From the NCBI GenBank assembly GCA_034428635.1, contig DAOUHR010000001.1, forward strand, positions 1 through 45,938: a stretch of 45,938 nt of DNA, in the 5' to 3' direction. This document shows positions 1 to 7,639 of this stretch, one piece after another. This DNA comes from Bin22 sp034428635 (lineage in GTDB: Bacteria; Chloroflexota; Dehalococcoidia; Lucifugimonadales; UBA3495). The translations under genes and the position numbers were made by a program. How positions within the stretch are numbered: the stretch's first letter is position 1; each line of letters opens with the position of its first letter. The notes below the pieces were generated by a model. That model saw nothing but the letters and a program-made list of their open reading frames with translations. It made no database searches and had not been told where the DNA came from.

Positions 1-132
1 CGCATGCTGCTGGCCCTGTTACCCTGGGCCTGGGAGAGCAAATACGACCGATTGCTCCTGCGGGAACTGCCCGGCCCAAAGCCCAAACCCGACCTGTCCC
101 TGCTCTGGGCCCGCTGGTTCGCCATGTCATAA
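1..132 (+). CDS. C-terminal end of an unidentified protein (partial)
   Basis: The window opens inside an open frame of 43 residues ending in TAA at 130-132. The visible tail is rich in Leu, Trp and Pro, with a PGPKPKPDLSLLWARWF-like ending. I do not recognise the family. The reading frame is uninterrupted from base 1, codon use is GC-rich like the neighbours, and the repeat array begins only 16 bp after the stop, which fits a real gene end. The start and most of the gene lie outside the window, so no function is assigned. Confidence 0.5.
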   Translation, partial: RMLLALLPWAWESKYDRLLLRELPGPKPKPDLSLLWARWFAMS

Positions 133-148
133 GGCCCCGGTCCCTTGG

Positions 149-367
149 TAGGGGCAGACCTATGTGTCTGCCCTGGCCCCACAGGTCAACCGTAGGGGCA
201 GACCTATGTGTCTGCCCTGGCCCCACAGGTCAACCGTAGGGGCAGACCTATGTGTCTGCCCTGGCCCCACAGGTCAACTGTAGGGGCAGACCTGCGTGTC
301 TGCCCTGGCCCACCGGCGACCACCGTAGGGGCAGACCTGCGTGTCTGCCCTGGCCCTGGCGGTCAAC
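149..367. repeat. Tandem array of five 44-bp palindromic units
   Basis: Five head-to-tail copies start at 149, 193, 237, 281 and 325, an exact 44-bp period. Each contains a perfect inverted repeat, GGGCAGAC, a 6-nt loop (CTATGT or CTGCGT), then GTCTGCCC, followed by a spacer like TGGCCCCACAGGTCAAC. Copies 1-3 are almost identical, copies 4 and 5 carry the CTGCGT loop, and the spacer decays in the last copies. The array sits just behind a gene end. Each unit could form an 8-bp hairpin in RNA or act as a REP/MITE-like intergenic palindrome. There are no unique spacers, so it is not CRISPR. Confidence 0.9.
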
Positions 368-474
368 ACAATCGGATACCCAACTCACCTCCCGCGCCCT
401 CTGGATGAGGGGCCGGAGGTGAGGCCAAACTGGTAACGGCCCACCCGGATTCGCAACCGGCGCAACACTCGAAC

Positions 475-505
475 AAAAAAAGAGGGCGGCTCATGCCCGC
501 CCTCT
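475..505 (-). terminator. Rho-independent terminator of the DsbA-like gene
   Basis: Read on the minus strand, AGAGGGCGG, a 7-nt loop and CCGCCCTCT form a 9-bp GC-rich stem followed directly by a run of seven T. It lies about 30 bp beyond the stop of the DsbA-like gene and ends that transcript. Confidence 0.9.
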
Positions 506-533
506 CAGAATCAGTTGCGTTGTATAACTTGCT

Positions 534-1169
534 CTACTGGGAAGTAAGGAACTGGTTCATCGCAGACTTGAAGATATCGTAGGGATGAGCGCCGGTAAAC
601 ATCAGGTTGCCCACCACGAATGTCGGAATACCCCGAATGCCGTGCTGCAGGGCTTCCTGGTACTGACCCATAACCTGGTTGGAAAATTCGTGCGTCTCCA
701 GGCACTGGATCATTTCATCGGCGTCCAGCGACACCGACCTGGCAACCTCGGCCAGCACGTCCAACTGACCCAGGTCCTTCCGGTCATCCCAGTATGCCTT
801 GTACGCGGCGTGGTGAAACTCCATAAATTTGCCGTGCTGCTGTGCGTATTCGGTGGCCTCCAGCGCATACATCGTATTTGGTGTAACCCGCGGCGGACGC
901 ATAATCAACCCAGCGTCATTTACCTGGGAGCGAATCGGCTCGCTCAGTTCGTCCTCGGTTTCACCCGAGCGGGGCTGTCGCAGCAACCCTTCCTTCGGAG
1001 TGTCCGGCCGCAGCAGGTAGGCCCGGCCTTCTACCGCGATGTTGTACTCGTGCCCCAGCTTGTCGACTCGTTCCAGGCCGACGTAGCACCAGGGTCAAAC
1101 ATAGTCGTACCAGACAATAACACGCACCGGGTCGGCGCCGTCAGCCTGCTGTTGAAGCTCCTCTGCCAT
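534..1169 (-). CDS. Probable selenoprotein: DsbA/FrnE-like thiol oxidoreductase with UxxC active site
   Basis: Starting at ATG 1169, behind a strong AAGGAGG site, the frame runs 211 codons to a stop at 534, with one in-frame TGA at 1097-1095 (codon 25). The context is WYDYV-[UGA]-PWCYVG. In DsbA/FrnE-like proteins this is the CPWC active site, so UGA stands exactly where the first redox Cys belongs. Downstream the thioredoxin fold continues, with GIPTFVVGN carrying the cis-Pro loop near residue 187, an alpha-helical insert, and a C-terminal helix. UGA read as selenocysteine gives a full-length protein. The alternative is a nonsense mutation or sequencing error. UGA ends other genes here, so it is not reassigned globally. 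A cytoplasmic redox role is likely, as no signal peptide is visible. The gene follows the HAD gene by 98 bp and has its own terminator. Confidence 0.82.
1062..1094 (-). promoter_or_regulatory. Candidate bacterial SECIS element
   Basis: Directly after the UGA codon, on the minus strand, 12 nt are followed by GTCG, a 13-nt loop starting with G, and CGAC. The loop begins 16 nt after the UGA, within the range described for bacterial SECIS elements, and its first base is G. The stem is only 4 bp and I did not fold it, so this is a weak structural candidate. Confidence 0.35.
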
Positions 1170-1267
1170 CTTTTCCTCCTTGGCGAAGACGTTGGGGGCG
1201 TTAAGCGGGGGTGGCAAGTCGGGTGAGGCCCAAAGACCGGGCAGTTCAACCAGGGGAGGTGTGCCTG

Positions 1268-2044
1268 TTACTCGGCAGCCTGCTCGTCCGGGTACACTTC
1301 ACCGACTCCGGTTCCATTTCTTGTCAGCTGTAGCGATTCAGGAGCCGCCGCCAACAATTCAACCAGTTCCGGCAATTGGGAAATACGCACACAAGTTTCC
1401 ATTTCCTGGTGCCAGTTCCCTCGATCAAGCAACACGGCATGCAGTCCGGCGCCCCGTGCGCCCACCAGGTCCGAGCGGGGTTGGTCTCCCACGTGGACAG
1501 CTTCCGGGGCTGCCACTCCGGCTCGTTCCAGGGCGGCAACAAAGATGGCGGGGTCCGGCTTTTCCACGCCGATTTCCGCTGATGTCAGGCAGAAGTCCAG
1601 GTAGGGCCCAATCCCCAGGTCCCGGCACAACTCGTTCATGTCTCGCCGCAAATTGGAGACGACTCCTAGCTGGTAGCCTTGAGCCTTCAACCGCTCAAGA
1701 GCCCCAATGGTGTCCTCAAAAAGAATGAAGTCCTTGGGAACGCTGATGGCAATTTGCCATATCTGACGCGCCAGGTCCGTAGTTACCGATAACCCGGCAT
1801 TGTCGAGGAGAATCTGCTCGTAGCGGGCGAAAAAGTCCAGCCGCTCTTCTTCCGTGCGGGTGGCAAGGGGTTTGATCTCATTCTCCCGGTTGAAGTAAAC
1901 ATCAGCCACGGAGTAGCCATAATTGATTGCTTCCGGGTCTAGGTTAAAGCCAAATTCCTGGCACGCGGCCTGTTGAATTTGGTCCAGCGGAGGCCAGAAC
2001 CGGACCAGCGTATTGTAGAAGTCGAAAAATATTGCCTTGATCAT
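1268..2044 (-). CDS. HAD-superfamily hydrolase (subfamily IA-like phosphatase)
   Basis: Predicted 258-residue hydrolase of the haloacid dehalogenase superfamily, probably acting on a small phosphorylated metabolite. Motif I is IFFDFYNTL at the N-terminus. The nucleophilic Asp is present, but the usual second Asp is Tyr, as in some FDFYxTL subfamily members. Motif II is VVSN, motif III is the Lys in GVEKPDP, and motif IV is GDQPRSD. A helical cap lies between motifs I and II. The start at 2044 is preferred over upstream ATGs because the product then begins MIKAIFFDF, typical for HAD proteins. A weak GGGAGAAG lies upstream. It is followed 98 bp later by the selenoprotein gene on the same strand and may share its transcript. 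The substrate is unknown. Confidence 0.85.
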   Translation of the reverse strand: MIKAIFFDFYNTLVRFWPPLDQIQQAACQEFGFNLDPEAINYGYSVADVYFNRENEIKPLATRTEEERLDFFARYEQILLDNAGLSVTTDLARQIWQIAISVPKDFILFEDTIGALERLKAQGYQLGVVSNLRRDMNELCRDLGIGPYLDFCLTSAEIGVEKPDPAIFVAALERAGVAAPEAVHVGDQPRSDLVGARGAGLHAVLLDRGNWHQEMETCVRISQLPELVELLAAAPESLQLTRNGTGVGEVYPDEQAAE

Positions 2045-2215
2045 CTGTCCGGCTCTTCTCCCGGCAGCCTCGCTGGACCGACCCATTATTTGCGCTTTAG
2101 ATGTAAAGAGGCACCAAATATTTGTCCGGGGCGGGCGTCCGTGACGGCATTCTAGCATAGCCCGGCAGACTTGTGAATCGTGTAACAATTTTAATTAAAG
2201 GGCGGTCAAGCCCCC

Positions 2216-2244
2216 TTGCCCCCCCGGTTGAATGAAACTATGCT
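2216..2244 (+). promoter_or_regulatory. Possible sigma-70 promoter for rpiB
   Basis: TTGCCC (2216-2221) and TATGCT (2239-2244) are separated by 17 bp in the divergent HAD/rpiB spacer. Each hexamer matches 4 of 6 consensus bases, and the start codon is 43 bp downstream. Confidence 0.35.
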
Positions 2245-2286
2245 GACATCAGCAACCGGACAAAGTCCCACAACGGAGCAGGAACA

Positions 2287-2736
2287 ATGCAGATCGCCAT
2301 TGGCGCAGACCACGCCGGTTTCGCCCTCAAGGAACAGTTGAAGCCCTGGCTGGAAGCGGCTGGCCATCAGGTTACTGACCTGGGGGCCCACGATATGGAC
2401 CCGGAGGACGACTATCCGGACTTTGCGGCTGCGGTGGCCCGCTTCATTCAGGCGGGTGGGGCTCAACGAGGAATCATCTGCTGCGGCAGCGGCGTGGGCG
2501 CCAGCATCACCGCCAACAAGGTGCCCGGGGTGCGCGCCGGACTGTGCCACGACACTTACAGCGCCCATCAAGGCGTGGAGCACGATGACATGAATGCCAT
2601 CTGCCTGGGCGCCCGAATCATTGGCCTGGACCTCTCCAGGGAGATAGTAACCGCTTTCCTTGGGGCCAGCTTCATCCCTGAACCCCGCTTTCAGCGCCGG
2701 CTGGACAAGCTTAATCGGGTGGAAGCGGATGGATAG
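2287..2736 (+). CDS. rpiB: Ribose-5-phosphate isomerase B
   Basis: Interconverts ribose 5-phosphate and ribulose 5-phosphate in the pentose phosphate pathway. The 149-residue length is normal for the RpiB/LacAB family. The start MQIAIGADHAG contains the conserved ADHAG with the phosphate-binding His. The catalytic Cys lies in GIICCGSGVGASITANK, and GVEHDDMNAICLGARIIG corresponds to the family HNDANVL-like segment. The start has GGAGCAGGAA 6-15 bp upstream. It is divergent from the HAD gene and convergent with otsB. RpiB can also act on allose phosphate, but the neighbourhood does not suggest that. Confidence 0.95.
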   Translation: MQIAIGADHAGFALKEQLKPWLEAAGHQVTDLGAHDMDPEDDYPDFAAAVARFIQAGGAQRGIICCGSGVGASITANKVPGVRAGLCHDTYSAHQGVEHDDMNAICLGARIIGLDLSREIVTAFLGASFIPEPRFQRRLDKLNRVEADG

Positions 2737-2809
2737 GTGCAGCGGGGGAATGGGTTAATGAGGACTTAGAATCTTGGGGGGGATAGCCGGCTGGTCGGCC
2801 CGTGGATTG

Positions 2810-3592
2810 CTATAACCTTGCCAGCAGTTCCAGTGTCTCCGCCACCTCTGCCGGCGAGTCCACCCGGTACATCGCCTTCGTAGGCTGGCGGGCGGGTCCC
2901 ACAAAGACGGAAATGCCGTTCAGTTCGTGCACCGCCTCAAACCCGTCTTCATCCGTTAGGTCGTCCCCAATATAGATGACCAGCGTACCGGCAGGGAACG
3001 TTCCGGCGATCCTGGCAATGGCCCGTCCCTTGTGCCAGTCCACGGCGGGCCTGACTTCCAGGATCTCCTTGCCCCTTGTAATCCGTACCTTGTCCTTATC
3101 GGCTGCCCGGCCCATTACTTCGTCGAAGCTGGCCATAACCTTGGGACGAACATCCTCCGGAGTCAGGCGGTAATGGACACTCAACGTAAGGCCCTTGCCC
3201 TCCACGTATACGCCCTGCAGGCCCTCAAGCCGCTCTGTCAGGGCTCGCAGCAAGACATCCAGGTGCGCCATCAACTCAAGGGCTTCGGGGTGGACAAAGG
3301 CCCTATCAGTACCTTCAATCTCCAGGCCGTGGTTGCCGGCATATACAAGCTCGGGAATGCTCACCATTTCCTTAACATCAGCCAACCCCCGGCCGCTGAC
3401 TATGCCAAGGCTGAACCGGTCATTCTGATTGACTGCCATCAGCGCCTCCCGAGTCTTGGAAGGCAGGACCGCCAGGTCCGGCCGCCCTGCAATGGGAGCC
3501 AGCGTACCGTCGTAGTCGGAAAGCAACAGGACATGGTCAGACCCGGCAATTTGACGGCTGACCCGAGGCCATACGTTAAGCAGGTGAGGCAT
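2810..3592 (-). CDS. otsB: Trehalose-6-phosphate phosphatase
   Basis: Removes phosphate from trehalose 6-phosphate, the second step of the OtsAB pathway for the compatible solute trehalose. It is a HAD-fold enzyme: SDYDGTLAPI holds the catalytic Asp pair, GIVSGR is the second motif, and GDDLTDEDGF binds Mg. With ATG at 3592 it has 260 residues, the usual size. A longer open frame runs back into otsA but lacks any family signature. No clear ribosome site is seen, and the start is 29 bp after the otsA stop, so translation may be coupled. It is the second gene of an otsA-otsB operon. Confidence 0.92.
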   Translation of the reverse strand: MPHLLNVWPRVSRQIAGSDHVLLLSDYDGTLAPIAGRPDLAVLPSKTREALMAVNQNDRFSLGIVSGRGLADVKEMVSIPELVYAGNHGLEIEGTDRAFVHPEALELMAHLDVLLRALTERLEGLQGVYVEGKGLTLSVHYRLTPEDVRPKVMASFDEVMGRAADKDKVRITRGKEILEVRPAVDWHKGRAIARIAGTFPAGTLVIYIGDDLTDEDGFEAVHELNGISVFVGPARQPTKAMYRVDSPAEVAETLELLARL

Positions 3593-3621
3593 AGCAAGTA
3601 CAGTAGAGAATTGAGGGTCAG

Positions 3622-5136
3622 TTAACGCATTGGGACCGTGGCGTACCGGGAGCGGCCAAATGCGGAACCGCGGGCGCACTGCATCAGCTCCACCAGAATG
3701 CGGGCGGCCCACTTATAGATGTTATTTTCCTGCACGGTGGCTCGCATATGCATCATTCGGTACCGGCGTTCTTCTTCGGGCATTACGACTGCGTCTTGAA
3801 TGGCTTCCGCCAGCTCTTCCGTCGCGTAAGGGTTCACGATAAGCGACTGAGTGAGTTCCAGGGCAGCGCCGGCAAAGGGGCTTAGAATCAGAACTCCATC
3901 ATTGTCGAATCGGCTGGCAGCAAACTCTTTGGCCACCAGGTTCATGCCATCATGTAAGGAACTGACTATGCAGAACCGGGAAAGGCGGCGGAGGGCCATC
4001 AGCGTGACGGCAGGCAAGTCGTCCGGCTTGTACACGATTGGCTGCCATCCATTCCGGCCGAATCTGCCGTTAATATCCTCCACCAACCGGTTAATCTGTT
4101 CTCCCAGTTGCTGATAAGCTTCTATGTCGCTCCTACTGAGGACACCGGCCTGGACAAATACTACCTTCTCCAAGTGCTCCGGATGCTTCTCGAAGAACCG
4201 GCCAATGGCGCGGAAACGGTGGGGTATCCCCTTGGTATAGTCCACCCGGTCTATACCCAGTCCTATTAGTTTACCGCCCAAATCCCATTCCTCTTCAATG
4301 CGCTCCATTTCCGTCTCAACCTCGGAACTCATCGAGAAATGGGAAATGTCGTCGAAGTCTATGCTTATGGGGAACGGGCGCACCAGGGTTGTGTCTCCCC
4401 GGTAGACCACCCGGTTATACTCCCCGTCCACCCTGACTGGCAGGGTACGGGAAGCAGTGTCCATGAAGTTGCTGCAGTGGTCCCCGATATGAAAACCTAA
4501 GAGGTTGTTGCCCAGAAGACCTTCAACTAATTCCGCTTGCCATGGGCAAATACGAAAAATCTCCGGGTGGGGCCAGGGAATGTGCCAGAACTGCCCGGTA
4601 ACAACTGGAGCGGACGACTCTTTCAGGTACTGGGGGAGCAGAGCCAAGTGGTAATCCTGCGTCAGGACTACTGCCGGCCGGTCACCCACCTCGTCCAGAA
4701 CCAGATCAGCAAACTTTCGGTTGACGGACTGATACGTCTGCCAGTCTCTTGAATCAAATATCGGCTCGGTATATGCGTTGTGGCATAGCGGCCAAAGGGC
4801 CTCGTTGGAGAAGCCGTAGTAATAACCCTGCTCCTCCTGCTCGGTAAGCCACACCAGGCGCAACGAGTAGGCCGGGTCGTCAGGGGGTACCATTACCCGG
4901 TCATCCTCGTCAACGATGTAACGATCGCCCTTGCCGCTGCCGTAGGCTATCCAGGATCCCCCGCACGCCTGCATCAGAGGGTCGAGGGCGCTGGTAAGCC
5001 CCCCGGCCGGAACCACGGACTGAGGTTCCCCATTCACCAAGTTGTGAATGTAGGGCTGCCGATTGGAGACGATGATGAGGCGGTACTCGCCTGTCTGCCG
5101 CTGTACCAGGCTTTGTAGGTCTTGTTTAGTCCACAT
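3622..5136 (-). CDS. otsA: Trehalose-6-phosphate synthase (GT20)
   Basis: Transfers glucose from UDP-glucose (or another NDP-glucose) to glucose 6-phosphate. The 504 residues match GT20 enzymes. The landmarks are the N-terminal LIIVSNRQPY, ACGGSWIAYGSGKGDR, QFWHIPWPHPEIFR, LLGFHIGDHCSNFMD, the donor-site LGIDRVDYTKGI, and SSLHDGMNLVAKEF with GVLILSPFAGAA. ATG 5136 is chosen because GGGAAGG lies just upstream. The upstream 32 codons are not family-like. It is followed by otsB, which supports trehalose rather than glucosylglycerol synthesis, although a GgpS-like acceptor preference cannot be excluded from sequence alone. Confidence 0.92.
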   Translation of the reverse strand: MWTKQDLQSLVQRQTGEYRLIIVSNRQPYIHNLVNGEPQSVVPAGGLTSALDPLMQACGGSWIAYGSGKGDRYIVDEDDRVMVPPDDPAYSLRLVWLTEQEEQGYYYGFSNEALWPLCHNAYTEPIFDSRDWQTYQSVNRKFADLVLDEVGDRPAVVLTQDYHLALLPQYLKESSAPVVTGQFWHIPWPHPEIFRICPWQAELVEGLLGNNLLGFHIGDHCSNFMDTASRTLPVRVDGEYNRVVYRGDTTLVRPFPISIDFDDISHFSMSSEVETEMERIEEEWDLGGKLIGLGIDRVDYTKGIPHRFRAIGRFFEKHPEHLEKVVFVQAGVLSRSDIEAYQQLGEQINRLVEDINGRFGRNGWQPIVYKPDDLPAVTLMALRRLSRFCIVSSLHDGMNLVAKEFAASRFDNDGVLILSPFAGAALELTQSLIVNPYATEELAEAIQDAVVMPEEERRYRMMHMRATVQENNIYKWAARILVELMQCARGSAFGRSRYATVPMR

Positions 5137-5504
5137 AGGCGCCTTCCCAGAAATGGAACCGCCAGAGATTGACCACCTTGGGATGCTATGGTCTAGTAAT
5201 ACTATCCTGACACATAATTCCACAAAAGGCAACCTCTATATAGCAATTTGCAATATTCATCATTATTATTTTTGAATGACATCCCAATTGAAAACAGTGT
5301 GCGCCGCATTAAAAGCGGCACAGGGCGGTAACTGTGGCTAGGTGCTTCATGTAGCACCGGATAGACGCCGTTTGCCGGGTGAAGATGGACATAGCGAGCT
5401 AACTCCAGAGCTTGCCGTCTGGCTCACCTTCCATATTGGAAACCTCCTCTGTCAGGGCCAGGTAAGACCGGTATTCTTACCGAGTGATCCGTCTTAAGTA
5501 CAAA
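5137..5504. other. Divergent intergenic region between otsA and the alpha/beta hydrolase
   Basis: No coding frame is convincing here. It is AT-rich next to otsA (5170-5280), as expected for the otsA promoter. It carries a small hairpin, GCCGC-attaaaa-GCGGC (5303-5319), without a T-run. The rest shows no repeat or RNA that I recognise. Confidence 0.6.
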
Positions 5505-5533
5505 TTGACATACCGGGAGGCGCTGGCTAGGAT
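5505..5533 (+). promoter_or_regulatory. Strong sigma-70 promoter for the alpha/beta hydrolase
   Basis: A perfect TTGACA -35 (5505-5510), a 17-bp spacer and TAGGAT as -10 (5528-5533) lie 51 bp before the start codon. This is one of the two best consensus promoters in the window. Confidence 0.8.
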
Positions 5534-5584
5534 AGGGACAAATAGGAAGGTGAGGATCTTGCTTCCGCAGCAAAAGGAGGGCCC

Positions 5585-6385
5585 ATGTTTGTCCGCAGAG
5601 ACCTGACTGACAGCGTTCCCACCCGCGAAGGAGATATGCATTTCGTCCGGCAAGGTTCCGGATTTCCCCTGGTAATGCTTCACCCGCTGGGTACTTCCAC
5701 CTGGGCCTGGCACACCGTCATTGACGGCCTGAGCCAGCACTATACATGCTACGCATTCGATATGCTGGGCCACGGCGAATCCGACAAGCCCACCCGCCAC
5801 TTCAACATCCCGGACTACGCTCGTGCGCTGGACGATGCCTGCCAAACCCTAAACATCCACCGGGGGCACTATGTTGGCAATTCTGTGGGCGCCTGCCTCG
5901 CTACGGAGATGGCTGCTAGCTACCCCGAACGAGTGGACAAACTGGTCTTGGTGGGATGCCCCCTGTGGAATCCCTGGGGCGGCAATCAGAGAGTGGCCGA
6001 CACCGCCGCCGACTACGATGCCAGCGGCATGCCTTCTCCCCGTACCCTTGAGCAGTTGAAGGAGCGAGCAACTTTCGCCGAACCCAAGCAGGAATGGGCG
6101 GACGCCACCAACGAAACACGGCAGCAGGCCGGCGAATGGGTGCGGAACCTGCACCAGTCTCTTTCCTATTACGATATCCTCTCGCGCCTGCCTCTGATCA
6201 AGGCCTCTTCAACCCTCGTCATGTACGGGGAAAAGGATATGCTTCGGGACGGCGAGGAACTGCTCCACAACAATATCGTTAACGCCAGCAAGACCATCCT
6301 GCCGGGCTTGGGGCATATTCCACAGATTGAGGATCCTGAGGGCTTCATGGACGCCATGCTGGCCTTCCTGCAACCGGAAGGTTAG
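5585..6385 (+). CDS. Alpha/beta-fold hydrolase
   Basis: A 266-residue serine hydrolase, probably an esterase or C-C/lactone hydrolase of a small catabolic substrate. The oxyanion loop is PLVMLHPLG. The nucleophile elbow is GNSVG (Ser100), the acid is in YGEKDML (Asp218) and the base in GLGHIPQIED (His244), so the catalytic triad is complete. The cap region lies at about residues 125-195. The start follows AAAGGAGG at ideal spacing and a strong promoter. It is monocistronic or leads into the NMT1-like binding protein 233 bp downstream. The substrate cannot be told. Confidence 0.9.
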   Translation: MFVRRDLTDSVPTREGDMHFVRQGSGFPLVMLHPLGTSTWAWHTVIDGLSQHYTCYAFDMLGHGESDKPTRHFNIPDYARALDDACQTLNIHRGHYVGNSVGACLATEMAASYPERVDKLVLVGCPLWNPWGGNQRVADTAADYDASGMPSPRTLEQLKERATFAEPKQEWADATNETRQQAGEWVRNLHQSLSYYDILSRLPLIKASSTLVMYGEKDMLRDGEELLHNNIVNASKTILPGLGHIPQIEDPEGFMDAMLAFLQPEG

Positions 6386-6480
6386 GAATTTTCAACTGCT
6401 GTTCGCGAGAGGTGAACCCTCAGGGATCAAACAAAGGCAATGAAAAAGCTTCGCCTCACGCTGTAAATACATTGAAAGCT

Positions 6481-6552
6481 ATTGAGACTGCTCTCAATTT
6501 GATATAGGGAACGGGCTAATAGACCAAGCAGGGGCGCACCGTAGTGCGTCCC
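6481..6552 (+). other. Inverted repeats upstream of the NMT1-like gene
   Basis: Two palindromes lie in the spacer: ATTGAG-actgct-CTCAAT (6481-6498), operator-like, and GGGGCGCAC-CGTA-GTGCGTCCC (6531-6552), a 9-bp hairpin with one G-T pair. The GTG at 6544 lies inside the second hairpin, which argues against it as the start codon of the next gene. Confidence 0.5.
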
Positions 6553-6618
6553 TTGCCATTTCCCTCTTTTATCGAACTACGCGGTTCCGGCGCCACCCCA
6601 ACAAGAGGAGTTTACGCT

Positions 6619-7539
6619 TTGGCCCTTACACACTTTCAGCTGCGCCTGATGGAAACCTTTCGCACCGTCTTTTACACTCCCATTTACGTCACCGTAGCTG
6701 GCGGCTTCCTGGAATCTGAGGGGCTAAACGTGGACTTCCAGACTTGCCCTTCCCAGTTTCCGCACCCACTAAGCGCTCTAAACCACAATGCAGCTGACAT
6801 AGTCCAGAGTGGCATCATGCGGTCCATCATTGCCTCCGACTGGGGCGCCGAAACCGTGCCCCGCCACTTCGCCGAAATCAATAGCCGGGACGGGTTCTTC
6901 GTGCTCGGCGCCCAGGGATCGCAGGACTTTCAGTGGGAAGAGTTCACAGGGGCCACCATCATTCCCGTTGGCTTTTCCCCCATGCCCTGGGCATCATTTC
7001 AGTACGCGTTACGGAATCACAGGGTAAGTGTCGAAGGACTGCATCTTTTGCACGGCATGAGCCTGAAGGAGGCCGTGGATGCGTTCCAGTCCGGGGTAGC
7101 CGAGTTCATTCACTTGCCTGAACCCGCGGCGTCACAGTTAATTGCCGACCGTGAGGCTCACCTGTCCGTGGCCCTGGGCCGGGTGAATGGACACATCACC
7201 TACAGTTCCTTCGCCGCCACCAACGCCTTCCTCGAAAGTCGAGCCGATGTCGTCCACCGCTTCGTCGCCGGTTATTCCAGGGCCCTCAGTTGGCTGGCCG
7301 AGGCCACCCCCGAGCAAGTTTCGGAAGTGGTGGCGCCTTTCTTCCCGGAGGCTCGGCCGGACCTGATAACCGCGTCCATCGCACGCTACAAGGAACAGCA
7401 AACCTGGCCAGCCACGCCCCACATGGGACAAAGACCCTACGGAGGGCTCCAGAGAATTCTCACGGCTGCCGGAATGGTCAAAGAATGGCAGCCTTACGAA
7501 AAGGTAGTGACGACTGCGTTTACGGAGGGACTGGGGTAA
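6619..7539 (+). CDS. NMT1/THI5-like substrate-binding protein
   Basis: A 306-residue protein of the NMT1/THI5-like periplasmic-binding fold. The opening LMETFRTVFYTPIYVTVAGG FLESEGLNVDF (split here) is the typical first strand-helix of ABC-type binding proteins for pyrimidine or aromatic ligands. No signal peptide or lipobox is present, so it may be cytoplasmic or an enzyme-like relative. TTG at 6619 is chosen because AGAGGAG precedes it at 8 nt. The longer GTG-initiated frame starts in a hairpin. No permease or ATPase gene accompanies it, so a transport role is not supported by context. Confidence 0.72.
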   Translation: MALTHFQLRLMETFRTVFYTPIYVTVAGGFLESEGLNVDFQTCPSQFPHPLSALNHNAADIVQSGIMRSIIASDWGAETVPRHFAEINSRDGFFVLGAQGSQDFQWEEFTGATIIPVGFSPMPWASFQYALRNHRVSVEGLHLLHGMSLKEAVDAFQSGVAEFIHLPEPAASQLIADREAHLSVALGRVNGHITYSSFAATNAFLESRADVVHRFVAGYSRALSWLAEATPEQVSEVVAPFFPEARPDLITASIARYKEQQTWPATPHMGQRPYGGLQRILTAAGMVKEWQPYEKVVTTAFTEGLG

Positions 7540-7639
7540 AGAAAAAACTGGCTGGAAGTGCGGTGAAGGTTCCAGACTCCGCAGATCCTGCCAGTCAGTA
7601 TTCCGAATATAGGATACTTAAGGTTTGTCCAACCCAACC

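Noticed and set aside
149..367. Short CRISPR array
   Set aside because: Period is complete at 44 bp with the spacers repeated too; no unique spacers, no cas genes.
208..408. 66-residue frame with a VGADLRVCP repeat
   Set aside because: It is the translation of the 44-bp palindromic array and has no ribosome site; similar peptides arise from any frame over such repeats.
1095..1097. UGA as a global reassigned codon
   Set aside because: UGA ends the VOC gene (TGATG overlap with trpG) and the betaN gene (ATGA overlap), so reassignment is not general; recoding at one site is the better reading.
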